DNA of 14,894 bases from Desulfamplus sp. (GTDB taxonomy: Bacteria; Desulfobacterota; Desulfobacteria; Desulfobacterales; Desulfobacteraceae). Location: the NCBI GenBank assembly GCA_015232935.1, contig JADFYT010000024.1, positions 1 to 14,894 on the forward strand, given 5' to 3'. Below the pieces are notes generated by a model, which did no database searches, was not told the origin of the DNA, and saw nothing but the letters and a program-made list of their open reading frames with translations. The translations under genes and the position numbers were made by a program. The first letter of the stretch is position 1, and every line of letters begins with the position of its first letter. This document shows positions 1 to 6,527 of the stretch, piece after piece.

Positions 1-96
1 TATTATGGGTAAATCGAATGTCCAATTATTCAAAAGCTGTAAAGAGCCAGTATTATTGAGATTTTAATATAAACTTACGATCAATCCCGGGTTGTA

Positions 97-171
97 TTTT
101 TTACCATTAAAACAGATCCTGGTTTTCATGATTCGGGGTGGCCACACAAAAACGGCCATGCCAGTTTAAAC
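97..171 (+). repeat. Dispersed intergenic repeat, copy 1 of 3
   Basis: This stretch aligns with 14498-14569 at about 59 of 72 positions by hand count, plus one 3-base gap, and with 3991-4063 more loosely. Shared blocks are a T-run followed by TACCAT, the 18-base core TTTTCATGATTCGGGGTG (123-140, identical at 4016-4033), TGGCCACACAAA, GGCCAT, and a terminal GTTTAAAC (164-171). TGGCC (139-143) and GGCCA (154-158) could pair as a short hairpin. The right end abuts AGGAG just upstream of the GlcF-like gene. Bases 1-96 hold no gene I can recognise. Family identity is unknown. Confidence 0.75.
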
Positions 172-217
172 AGGAGTGGGGTCGGTCGGATTTAATAAAT
201 ACAGGAGTGGTGTAGAT

Positions 218-1600
218 ATGGCTGGAATGAAGGAGCTTGCTAACCGTGTCAAGGAGCTTGAGGATCAACTGATTGTCTGTATCAGGTGTGGCATGTGCCA
301 GTCGGTATGCCCCCTTTTTGACCGTACTCGCAGGGAGGCTGATGTTGCAAGAGGAAAACTTGCCCTTCTTGATGGTCTCGGAAAGAACCTGTTTACAAAT
401 TCTGAAGGGGTAAATGAGCGTTTAAACCGCTGCCTGTTGTGTGGCTCATGTGCTGCCAACTGCCCCAGCGGCGTCAATGTTGTAGAGATATTTATAAAGG
501 CGAGGGCTATTCTTGCGGAATTCAAAGGGCTGTCTCCTGCAAAAAAACTGATTTTCAGAAAAATGCTTTCTAATCCTGCTGTATTTGATCAGTTGACCGA
601 GTGGGCAGGAAAGTTTCAAAATATTTTTACAAAAAAGGATAAAAACAGCCAGGGAACTTCATGTGCAAGAGTTGTTTCGCCTCTTCTGGGTGACCGCCAT
701 TTCCCTCCCATATCAGAGAGGCCTTTTCGTAGCACAACACCTGTTGCCAGCAACATATCTGCCGGAAAATCCGTACAGCCACCTGGTGCATATAGCGAAA
801 AACCGACATCAATCATTAATACCTCTGCCGGAAAATCAGGCTTAAAGGTTGCTTTTTTTACCGGCTGCATTATTGACAAGATATTTCCACGAATAGGCAA
901 GGATGTGATTGATGTGTTTGAGTTTCATGGTGTAGGCACCTGTATCCCTATAGGTCAAGGATGCTGCGGAATTCCCGCTCTCGCTTCAGGCGATATGAAA
1001 AGCTTTGAAAAACTGGTTGAGTATCACATCAATCTGTTTGCTCGTGAAAAATTTGATTACATGGTGACGGCCTGTGCGACCTGCACATCTACTATAAAAA
1101 AACTGTGGCCTTCAATTTATAAGGGCAGTGCGAGTAAAACAAGGGAAAAAATAAAGGAATTATCTCAGAAAACTCTTGATATAAATCAGTTTTTGGTGAA
1201 TAAAGTCAGACTTTCAGAAAGTTATGAGAGTGCAGGGGGAGATATCGAAGACCAACAGATTATTACTTACCATGATCCTTGCCACCTGAAAAAATCACTT
1301 GGTGTTTTCAAAGAACCCAGGATTCTTGTAAAGGCATCTGGCAACAGACTTGTTGAAATGGAAGGGGCTGATAAATGTTGCGGCATGGGCGGCAGTTTTA
1401 ACCTCTATCATTATGGAATCTCTTCTGAAATTGGTCAGATTAAAAGTAAAAATATTGCTGACACCAATTGTGCTGCTGTAGCAACAGGGTGTCCGGCCTG
1501 CATGGTACAAATGTCTGATATGCTTGCCAAACAGAGTCTTGATATAAAGGTCTGCCATCCAGTTGAGTTGTATGCAAACTCCTTGCGTAACAAAAAATAG
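218..1600 (+). CDS. glcF: GlcF-like (Fe-S)-binding subunit of a glycolate/lactate-type oxidase
   Basis: Predicted cytoplasmic iron-sulfur subunit that takes electrons from a flavin 2-hydroxyacid dehydrogenase partner. Numbering from ATG 218 (460 aa), residues 21-31 (C21, C24, C27, C31) and 72-82 (C72, C75, C78, C82) form two CxxCxxCxxxCP clusters. Two CCG domains follow, with Cys at 217, 249-250, 286 and 289, and at 355, 387-388, 425 and 428. This order is the GlcF family architecture; LutA-type proteins lack the N-terminal clusters. ATG 218 was chosen because AGGAG at 202-206 precedes it; an in-frame GTG at 176 would add 14 residues but has no free ribosome site. A hydrophilic linker at about 138-208 is unusually long and holds a repeated SAGKS motif. 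The flavin subunit is not in the window, so the substrate (lactate, glycolate or other) is not settled and the symbol is at family level only. Confidence 0.85.
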   Translation: MAGMKELANRVKELEDQLIVCIRCGMCQSVCPLFDRTRREADVARGKLALLDGLGKNLFTNSEGVNERLNRCLLCGSCAANCPSGVNVVEIFIKARAILAEFKGLSPAKKLIFRKMLSNPAVFDQLTEWAGKFQNIFTKKDKNSQGTSCARVVSPLLGDRHFPPISERPFRSTTPVASNISAGKSVQPPGAYSEKPTSIINTSAGKSGLKVAFFTGCIIDKIFPRIGKDVIDVFEFHGVGTCIPIGQGCCGIPALASGDMKSFEKLVEYHINLFAREKFDYMVTACATCTSTIKKLWPSIYKGSASKTREKIKELSQKTLDINQFLVNKVRLSESYESAGGDIEDQQIITYHDPCHLKKSLGVFKEPRILVKASGNRLVEMEGADKCCGMGGSFNLYHYGISSEIGQIKSKNIADTNCAAVATGCPACMVQMSDMLAKQSLDIKVCHPVELYANSLRNKK

Positions 1601-1607
1601 AAATAAA

Positions 1608-1672
1608 AGGGGAGACTTCTATTATCGTCGCCCCTAAGTATGGGCATGAAAATAGGAATGCCTTTTCGTGCC
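1608..1672 (+). other. Two consecutive inverted repeats between GlcF-like gene and regulator
   Basis: 1608-1616 pairs with 1627-1635 (AGGGG at the base, one A/G mismatch, 10-base loop). 1643-1652 pairs with 1663-1672 (GGCATGAAAA against TTTTCGTGCC, one G-U wobble, 10-base loop). Neither is followed by a T-run, so I do not call a terminator. They could act as an mRNA 3' end, a processing site, or an operator for the neighbouring regulator. Only the base pairing is seen; the role is inference. Confidence 0.4.
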
Positions 1673-1753
1673 AAAGTCTGTTGTAATGAAAAAACAGGTA
1701 GCATCCATGCTTGTTATCTGCTTATCAATGATGGTAATAATGGAAATGATACT

Positions 1754-2467
1754 ATGACAATGCCTATCAAACCGATAAAGCCGAAACGAATATCAGATCA
1801 GGTTTTTGACCAGATAAGAGAGCTCATTTACAGAGGTGAACTCAAACCTGGAGAAAAGCTTATGCCGGAGCGTGAGCTTGCAGAGGCAATGAAAGTGAGC
1901 AGAACCACTATAAGGGATGCTGTTCAGAGACTTGTGGCAATGGGACTTATTGTTCAGAAGCAGGGGCAGGGAACATTTGTCAAAATATATGATTCTGATG
2001 ATCAAAGTCCATTGGCCAAGGCAATGCAGGCTCAGGATGCCTCAATTGAAGATCTGCTGGAAGTCAGGATGGGACTTGAATGCAATGCCGCAGCCCTCGC
2101 AGCCATGCGTGCCGGTGAAAAAGATATAAACGCCATGGAACACAGTATTGAGGAGATGAAAAAAGAGATCTCATCAGGTCGCCTTGGAACAGAGGCGGAT
2201 ACATCTTTTCACATGGCTATTGCCTATGCTACAAAAAATCCTCTCCATATTTTGATTATGCGTAATTTTTATGATTATCTTTTTTATGGTATCAGGGAAA
2301 ACTTGGCAGGGCTTTATGAAAATATAGACAATATTGATGTAATTATCAGCCAGCATGGCGATATTGTAGATTACATTAAAGGGCGGGATTCATACCAGGC
2401 ATATACTGCCATGAAAAAACATATCACTTTTGTGATGGATTTTTTCAAGGAGAAAAAAAATCAATAA
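1754..2467 (+). CDS. GntR/FadR-family transcriptional regulator (FCD domain)
   Basis: DNA-binding regulator of the FadR subfamily, 237 aa from ATG 1754. A winged helix-turn-helix fills about residues 12-76, with the family signature LKPGEKLMPERELAEAMKVS and then RTTIRDAVQRL. The C-terminal FCD ligand domain (about 95-225) keeps the Asp/His metal-site pattern (D then FH, later an H in SQHGD and an H near KKHI). An open frame extends back to 1640, but that 38-residue extension resembles no family member; GGAA about 8 bases before ATG 1754 and normal family length support the later start. The same strand and position 153 bases after the GlcF-like gene suggest it controls that operon in response to lactate, glycolate or a related acid, as LldR/GlcC/PdhR relatives do. 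The ligand is inferred. Its 3' end overlaps queC by 7 bases, tail to tail. Confidence 0.85.
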   Translation: MTMPIKPIKPKRISDQVFDQIRELIYRGELKPGEKLMPERELAEAMKVSRTTIRDAVQRLVAMGLIVQKQGQGTFVKIYDSDDQSPLAKAMQAQDASIEDLLEVRMGLECNAAALAAMRAGEKDINAMEHSIEEMKKEISSGRLGTEADTSFHMAIAYATKNPLHILIMRNFYDYLFYGIRENLAGLYENIDNIDVIISQHGDIVDYIKGRDSYQAYTAMKKHITFVMDFFKEKKNQ

Positions 2468-3264
2468 TAAATTGTCGGGTCTTTTATGCCGGCATCCTGA
2501 AAGCCTTTTATGCGATGCAGACAACTGTCGCACCGTCTGCATGAGCGGCCTTTGTCATCAGGGTCATAACAGCTTAGGGTCAGTGAGTAATCTGCTCCGA
2601 GTTCAGTGCCTTTTCTTATTATTTCTGATTTTGACAGATGTATTAACGGGGTTCTGATCTTTATTGCTATCTCACCTGTAACCGCGGTTTTTGTTGCAAG
2701 GTTCGCCATCTTTTCAAACGCCTCAATATATTCAGGCCGGCAGTCAGGGTACCCGCTGTAATCAACAGCCGTTACTCCGACAAAAATGGTATCTGCCTTT
2801 ATAGCTTCTGCCCATGCAAGAGCATAAGAAAGAAAAATAGTGTTTCTGGCCGGGACATAGGTAATGGGAATCTCGTCTTTTGAAAGCTGTTCGACACTTT
2901 CATGTTTGGGCACATCAATAGAATCTGTCAGAGCTGAACCTCCGATGCTGCCCAGATCCACATTTACAATAAGGTGTTTTTTGACATTGAAGGAACTTGC
3001 CACTTTTTCGGCAGCCATAAGTTCTGCATGATGACGTTGACCATATCTGAAACTCAGGCTGTAAAGCTCATATCCTTCTGATTGTGCAATAGCCATGGCT
3101 GTTGTGGAATCTATCCCGCCACTGGAGAGAATTACAGCTCGCTTTGACGCACGTTCAGTTGATTCCCCAATTTTATCAATGTTGACTAACTCTGTCTTGT
3201 GACTATTAGTTGTCTCTTTTTTGACGCTGCCAATAGGATCTATCTTGTATGCTTTGTCTGCCAT
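2461..3264 (-). CDS. queC: 7-cyano-7-deazaguanine (preQ0) synthase QueC
   Basis: ATP-dependent enzyme that converts 7-carboxy-7-deazaguanine and ammonia to preQ0 in queuosine synthesis. The PP-loop SGGIDS is at residues 48-53, and the C-terminal zinc site has Cys at 232, 242, 245 and 248 followed by LHR, as in the family. From ATG 3264 the protein is 267 aa, longer than the usual 220-230. About 40 polar residues precede the start of the conserved fold (RAVILSSGGIDS); I see no better internal start. GAGG lies about 13 bases upstream, inside queE. The gap to the queE stop is 7 bases, so the two are co-transcribed and probably coupled. An open frame continues upstream to 3483, but that part only shadows queE. 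The stop lies within the 3' end of the convergent regulator. Confidence 0.95.
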   Translation of the reverse strand: MADKAYKIDPIGSVKKETTNSHKTELVNIDKIGESTERASKRAVILSSGGIDSTTAMAIAQSEGYELYSLSFRYGQRHHAELMAAEKVASSFNVKKHLIVNVDLGSIGGSALTDSIDVPKHESVEQLSKDEIPITYVPARNTIFLSYALAWAEAIKADTIFVGVTAVDYSGYPDCRPEYIEAFEKMANLATKTAVTGEIAIKIRTPLIHLSKSEIIRKGTELGADYSLTLSCYDPDDKGRSCRRCDSCLHRIKGFQDAGIKDPTIYY

Positions 3265-3271
3265 TTTTTGA

Positions 3272-3919
3272 TTATACCCCTCTTTTGTCAGGGTGCCAGA
3301 TGAGTTTATGAAGTTGCATGGATAGTCTGGCACCAAGCCTGTCATCAAGAATCCACGACGCGAGTATTTCAGGCTGGATTTCTCCATATACCGGTGAAAG
3401 ATGGATGCGTAAGGCACCAAGTTTTTGTAATTCGGTGTTGATAATGAGATTTCTGGCAAATTCGTAATCAGTTCTGTTGGCAATCACAAATTTTATCTCG
3501 TCGTTCTCTCCAAGAAGATCAATGTTTTGAAGCAGATTCCTTGATAATTCTCCGCTGGAAGGGCATTTTATGTCAACAATGCGTATGCATCTGGCACTAA
3601 TGTTGTCTATGGCTATGGTGCCATTGGTTTCAACAAGCACCTGATATCCGAGATTCAGCAATTTATCAACAAGAATAGAGGTATCTTTTTGAATCAGAGG
3701 TTCTCCCCCTGTTATTTCAACAAGACCACATCCAAAAGTTCTGACCTTACTGATAATTTCCTCTATTTCCATCAAGGCACCCTCTTTTTTTGCATAAAGG
3801 GTATCGCACCAGGTGCAGTCAAGATTGCATCCCGTCAATCGCACAAATACACATGGTAATCCTGAAAATGTTGATTCGCCCTGAAGGCTGTAGAAAATTT
3901 CACATATATTAAGTGGCAA
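3272..3919 (-). CDS. queE: 7-carboxy-7-deazaguanine synthase QueE (radical SAM), TTG start
   Basis: Radical SAM enzyme that ring-contracts 6-carboxytetrahydropterin to 7-carboxy-7-deazaguanine. The protein has 215 aa. The N-terminal EIFYSLQGE stretch is a QueE hallmark, and C31, C35 and C38 form the CxxxCxxC cluster motif; TGGEPL follows for SAM binding. The start is TTG (3917-3919): AGAGG lies about 5 bases upstream, the family N-terminus begins exactly here, and there is no ATG before the cluster. It is the middle gene of queD-queE-queC. The 141 bases before it, back to the queD stop, carry a tandem 23-base repeat and copy 2 of the dispersed element, which separates queD from the tightly spaced queE-queC pair. 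Confidence 0.95.
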   Translation of the reverse strand: MPLNICEIFYSLQGESTFSGLPCVFVRLTGCNLDCTWCDTLYAKKEGALMEIEEIISKVRTFGCGLVEITGGEPLIQKDTSILVDKLLNLGYQVLVETNGTIAIDNISARCIRIVDIKCPSSGELSRNLLQNIDLLGENDEIKFVIANRTDYEFARNLIINTELQKLGALRIHLSPVYGEIQPEILASWILDDRLGARLSMQLHKLIWHPDKRGV

Positions 3920-3958
3920 TGTTTCCTCTTGATGTTATGTTTTAAACTCTGGATTGCT

Positions 3959-4004
3959 CTTCAAGCAACTTTACCATAAATCTTCAAGTACCTTTATCAT
4001 AAAA
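3959..4004. repeat. Tandem 23-bp direct repeat (2 units)
   Basis: Units 3959-3981 and 3982-4004 match at 19 of 23 positions, both starting CTTCAAG and ending around CATAAA. The second unit runs into the left end of dispersed-repeat copy 2 (the ATCATAAAA block corresponds to TACCAT followed by A-rich sequence in the other copies). It may be a local duplication of the element's left end. Confidence 0.65.
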
Positions 4005-4063
4005 ACGCATTCTGTTTTTCATGATTCGGGGTGTAGCCTCACAACGGCCATAAACGTTTATTA
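3991..4063 (+). repeat. Dispersed intergenic repeat, copy 2 of 3
   Basis: It shares the 18-base core TTTTCATGATTCGGGGTG with copy 1 (4016-4033), CATTCTG with copy 3 (4008-4014), and ACGGCCAT (4044-4051) with copy 1. The TGGCCACACAAA block is altered here to a GTAGCCTCACAAC-like form, and the terminal GTTTAAAC has become GTTTATTAC. The queD stop codon (4061-4063) falls in this right end. Orientation is the same as copies 1 and 3, hence antisense to the que transcript. Confidence 0.65.
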
Positions 4064-4486
4064 CTCTTCCCAGTAAGTTGATCCGCAGCCTGGTGTTTCG
4101 GAGACCTTGACTTTAGAGACTTTTACATATGGAGCGTTCAGGTGAGATTCAAGCTCTTTATAAAGAAATTTAGCAATATTTTCTGACGTTGGATTCATGT
4201 TCTTGAATGCATCAAGGTCATTGAGATGTGTGTGGTCAACTGTTTTGAGTATTTTTCTAACGCTCTCTTTAACATCTCTGAAGTCAATCCCGATGCCAAT
4301 TGAATTGAGTTGTCGGCACTGTACAAATGTCTCTATTATCCAGTTATGCCCATGTACTTTAGAGCAGTTTCCATTGTAGCCATTTAATGCATGGGCTGCC
4401 GAGAAATGGTCTTGTACATAGATTTCATATACGCCTGTCCTGTCTTTTTCTTCCGTACAGCACTTATTTTTATATAAAATGGTCAT
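4061..4486 (-). CDS. queD: 6-carboxytetrahydropterin synthase QueD
   Basis: Zinc enzyme of the 6-pyruvoyltetrahydropterin synthase fold that makes 6-carboxytetrahydropterin from dihydroneopterin triphosphate, the first committed queuosine step. In 141 aa the zinc ligands H32, H45 and H47 are seen, with catalytic C41 in the CxxxHGH motif that marks QueD. VDHTHLND carries the catalytic His, and SETPGC supplies the C-terminal Glu. ATG 4486 has AAGGA about 8 bases upstream. It is the first gene of queD-queE-queC. A strong terminator ends only about 20 bases before the start codon, so transcription must come from read-through of the tRNA unit or from a promoter I cannot place. No preQ1 riboswitch aptamer is recognisable upstream. 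Confidence 0.95.
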   Translation of the reverse strand: MTILYKNKCCTEEKDRTGVYEIYVQDHFSAAHALNGYNGNCSKVHGHNWIIETFVQCRQLNSIGIGIDFRDVKESVRKILKTVDHTHLNDLDAFKNMNPTSENIAKFLYKELESHLNAPYVKVSKVKVSETPGCGSTYWEE

Positions 4487-4503
4487 AAAATTTTCCTTTT
4501 TAG

Positions 4504-4546
4504 AAAAACAAAAAACCGGTTACTTGAATAGAATCCAAGTAACCGG
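4504..4546 (-). terminator. Intrinsic terminator after tRNA, just ahead of queD
   Basis: A perfect 11-bp stem (4516-4526 with 4536-4546, arms CCGGTTACTTG and CAAGTAACCGG) with a 9-base loop. On the minus strand it is followed by TTTTTT, G, then TTTTT. It terminates the tRNA transcript; its T-run ends about 18-20 bases before the queD ATG, overlapping the queD ribosome-binding region. Confidence 0.9.
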
Positions 4547-4558
4547 CATTGTATTGTC

Positions 4559-4635
4559 TGGTAGCGATGCAGGGATTTGAACCCCGGACTCTGCGGATAT
4601 GAGCCGCATGCTCTGACCAACTGAGCTACATCGCC
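4559..4635 (-). tRNA. tRNA-Met (anticodon CAT), CCA encoded
   Basis: A complete cloverleaf on the minus strand: acceptor stem GGCGATG paired with CATCGCT (one terminal G-U pair), D-loop region with AGCTCAGTTGG, anticodon stem TGCGG/CCGCA with loop CTCATAT, T-arm with GGTTCAAATCC, discriminator A, and an encoded CCA at 4559-4561. The anticodon is at 4599-4601. The first pair is not the unpaired C-A type of initiators, so elongator Met is favoured. A lysidine-modified Ile (CAT) tRNA is the alternative. Confidence 0.85.
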
Positions 4636-4648
4636 TTAAAACTCGGAC

Positions 4649-4677
4649 TTTATACAATTAAGTTTGTATGTTGTCAA
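4649..4677 (-). promoter_or_regulatory. Sigma70-type promoter of the tRNA
   Basis: On the minus strand a perfect -35 TTGACA (4672-4677) and -10 TATAAA (4649-4654) are separated by exactly 17 bases. The expected start near 4642 gives a leader of about 7 bases before the mature tRNA, with a GC-rich discriminator GTCCGAG typical of stringently controlled stable-RNA promoters. The remaining bases 4678-4870 hold no gene I can see, only short repeats (ATAATGTCC twice near 4810-4830). Confidence 0.85.
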
Positions 4678-4870
4678 TACTTATTTCCTGTTTATCGGCA
4701 TCCAGTAATACAGAAAGTATGTACCTCAAATAGGGTGGATAGCATAAAAACCTTCCTGCAAAACCGGATTTTTCTCCCTGGAGAGTATCAGATGAAAAAC
4801 GAGTTTTGCATAATGTCCAAATAATGTCCGGATTTTTGTTGCAACATTCTTTTTACTTCAAGTGCGGCTC

Positions 4871-6448
4871 TTATTTTTTATCCATTTCTATTCTTTTATA
4901 ACTTGTTACGCTAACGGTAAAATTTTCAAGATTGCTTGGAAAATCTGAAAAAACGATCATAAATGGAATAGACCGGCCAGGCTCAACAGTAAATCTTTTA
5001 TTGCTATCTGAGCTGTAAAGAATAGAGTTGATAGCATTCATATCCAATGACAGAAGTTGATCTTCAGATATGATATTGCCACATAAAACAGTTTTATCCT
5101 TTACTTTTAACTTGTTCGTTGCAAGTAGGGTTCCTTCAATTTTTATATCTTTACATGCAATTTTCGAATGGTTGACTACCTGGCCTGTAATTACGAACAG
5201 GGTTCCGGATATAGCATTTGTGATAAATCTTCCACTTACAGTTTTTTGCTCTGCTGTCAATTTGACAGGTTCAGGTTTTGGGGATAAAAATTTATCTATA
5301 TAGGGTATTTTGATATCAGACATGTGTGGCAATTTGATATCAGAGATATACGGTATTTTAATTCCTGTTGCAATAGAGCCGGCATATCCTGCAATGGCAA
5401 GGATAATGAGAAACAATAACACCAGAAATAATTTTCCTTTACCTGGTTTCTTTCTCTCCTCAAAAAGAGAGGTATCCTCAAAAATATTAGGTCTGTTTCC
5501 CAGGAGAGTAGAACCATGACTACTGCTTTTGATAGGCTGGCCTCCCAAAGATGTTTGCTGAGTTGCAGATTTGGATTTGTTAAGAGATATTTTTTGTTCA
5601 GGCACGGGTTTGTTGAAACTATCCTTTTGGGGTGCTGCCTTCTGGTCAAATTTATCAGCCGGATCAACATCAAACATATCTTCGTCATTTTCCAGCTCTT
5701 CGTCCGTGTCAAAATCAAATTCGATAGGCGATATACTTTCTGTATTTCGCATTGTTTCTGTTTTTTTAGTTGTATCGGTTATATTTTGATTGTTTTCTGA
5801 TGAAAAATCGAAATCAAACTCAGAATCATCTTCCATCTCAATTTCTAAACCTTGATCAGAATCTGTTGAAAAATCCATATCCAGCTCAAGTCCGCTTTCC
5901 GTATCTACCGATTGACTGGATGGTTTTGATAAAGATGCAGATTCTAAATCGTGATTCAATGAGAAATCAAGATCAAGCTCAAGGCCATTATCCATTTGAA
6001 CCGAGGTCTCTTTTTTAGGCGGCTGGCCTGGAGACTTTTGAGAAGATGGCATTTGCGGCGGGGCAAGCTCCATGTCATCATCCAATGAGAAATCAAGATC
6101 AAGTTCAATATCATTATCCATTACAGGCACGGAATCTTTTTGCAATGAGAGGGTTGCCGGCTTTTCAGAGAATGGTATCTGCGGCGGAGTGAGTTTGATA
6201 TCATCATCCAGGATGAAACTATCATTATCTACTATGTGGACATTATCAGTTGTAAGCTCACTATTATCTTTTGCAGTATCTTTGGGTTCATGTGCTTGAG
6301 TCTTTGTGGGATGAAGATTGTCACCATGATGAGGGTATTCTATGAATACATATTTGCACATGCTACAGCGGACTTTTGAACCCTCTTTTTTCAGAATTGA
6401 TTCATCAAGGTTGAATTTTGTTGAGCATTTTTTACAGGTGATAATCAT
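4871..6448 (-). CDS. Zinc-ribbon, acidic-repeat membrane protein with DUF3426
   Basis: Function unknown. The 525-aa order is clear: an MJ0042-type zinc ribbon at 3-36 (C5, C8, C28, C31), a long acidic, Ser/Pro-rich region at about 60-270 made of repeats around ELDLDFS, a basic stretch RKKPGKGK at about 332-339, one transmembrane helix at about 339-361, three 8-residue juxtamembrane repeats (363-386), and a C-terminal beta-rich DUF3426 domain (about 395-525) probably outside the membrane. Known members pair the zinc ribbon with DUF3426 in proteobacteria without an assigned role. GAGGGG lies 6 bases before ATG 6448. It lies 79 bases after hpt and may be the last gene of the mnmG-dnaJ-hpt run. 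The repeats are a likely source of length variation between strains. Confidence 0.8.
   Translation of the reverse strand: MIITCKKCSTKFNLDESILKKEGSKVRCSMCKYVFIEYPHHGDNLHPTKTQAHEPKDTAKDNSELTTDNVHIVDNDSFILDDDIKLTPPQIPFSEKPATLSLQKDSVPVMDNDIELDLDFSLDDDMELAPPQMPSSQKSPGQPPKKETSVQMDNGLELDLDFSLNHDLESASLSKPSSQSVDTESGLELDMDFSTDSDQGLEIEMEDDSEFDFDFSSENNQNITDTTKKTETMRNTESISPIEFDFDTDEELENDEDMFDVDPADKFDQKAAPQKDSFNKPVPEQKISLNKSKSATQQTSLGGQPIKSSSHGSTLLGNRPNIFEDTSLFEERKKPGKGKLFLVLLFLIILAIAGYAGSIATGIKIPYISDIKLPHMSDIKIPYIDKFLSPKPEPVKLTAEQKTVSGRFITNAISGTLFVITGQVVNHSKIACKDIKIEGTLLATNKLKVKDKTVLCGNIISEDQLLSLDMNAINSILYSSDSNKRFTVEPGRSIPFMIVFSDFPSNLENFTVSVTSYKRIEMDKK
5291..5362. repeat. Three 24-bp in-frame repeats after the transmembrane helix
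   Basis: They encode IKIPYISD, IKLPHMSD and IKIPYIDK in succession (residues 363-386 of the zinc-ribbon protein). They form a short spacer just after the membrane segment. Confidence 0.75.
5789..6217. repeat. Acidic 126-bp (42-codon) in-frame repeats
   Basis: Matching DNA lies exactly 126 bases apart at three places: a 26-base block at 5957-5982 and 6083-6108 (one mismatch), CATTATCCAT at 5986 and 6112, and TGCGGCGG at 6054 and 6180. Protein units start at residues 78, 120 and 162 (F-x-L-D-D-D-x-x-L-x-P-P-Q), then decay into shorter DFDFS units to about residue 220. Confidence 0.8.
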
Positions 6449-6527
6449 AAGTGTCCCCTCGTCATGTCATGTCCAGCCAGAAATCAATCTTCCTACTTCC
6501 TGTTTAAAAATTTTGCACCAAACTTAT

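Noticed and set aside
2..67. Short open stretch at the left edge that could be the tail of an upstream gene such as a flavin subunit
   Set aside because: The roughly 21 residues in this frame do not resemble the usual end of GlcD-type proteins, and another frame is open nearly as long; no support for a call.
616..900. Antisense open frame within the GlcF-like gene
   Set aside because: No recognisable protein, no ribosome site, and the plus-strand frame is a clear family member; it is a shadow of the coding strand.
2461..2467. Tail-to-tail overlap of the regulator and queC as a possible frameshift or assembly error
   Set aside because: Both genes end at natural family lengths with normal stops; a 7-base convergent overlap is ordinary.
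3265..3483. Upstream extension of queC to an in-frame start at 3483
   Set aside because: It lies wholly over queE coding sequence and encodes nothing QueC-like; the ATG at 3264 fits the operon spacing.
4487..4560. preQ1 riboswitch ahead of the queuosine genes
   Set aside because: The only structure is the perfect 11-bp terminator stem; the compact aptamer with its C-rich loop and A-rich tail is not seen.
4757..4832. Inverted repeat TGCAAAAC/GTTTTGCA and doubled ATAATGTCC words between the zinc-ribbon gene and the tRNA
   Set aside because: Short, widely spaced and AT-rich; no link to a known site and no protein-coding potential found.
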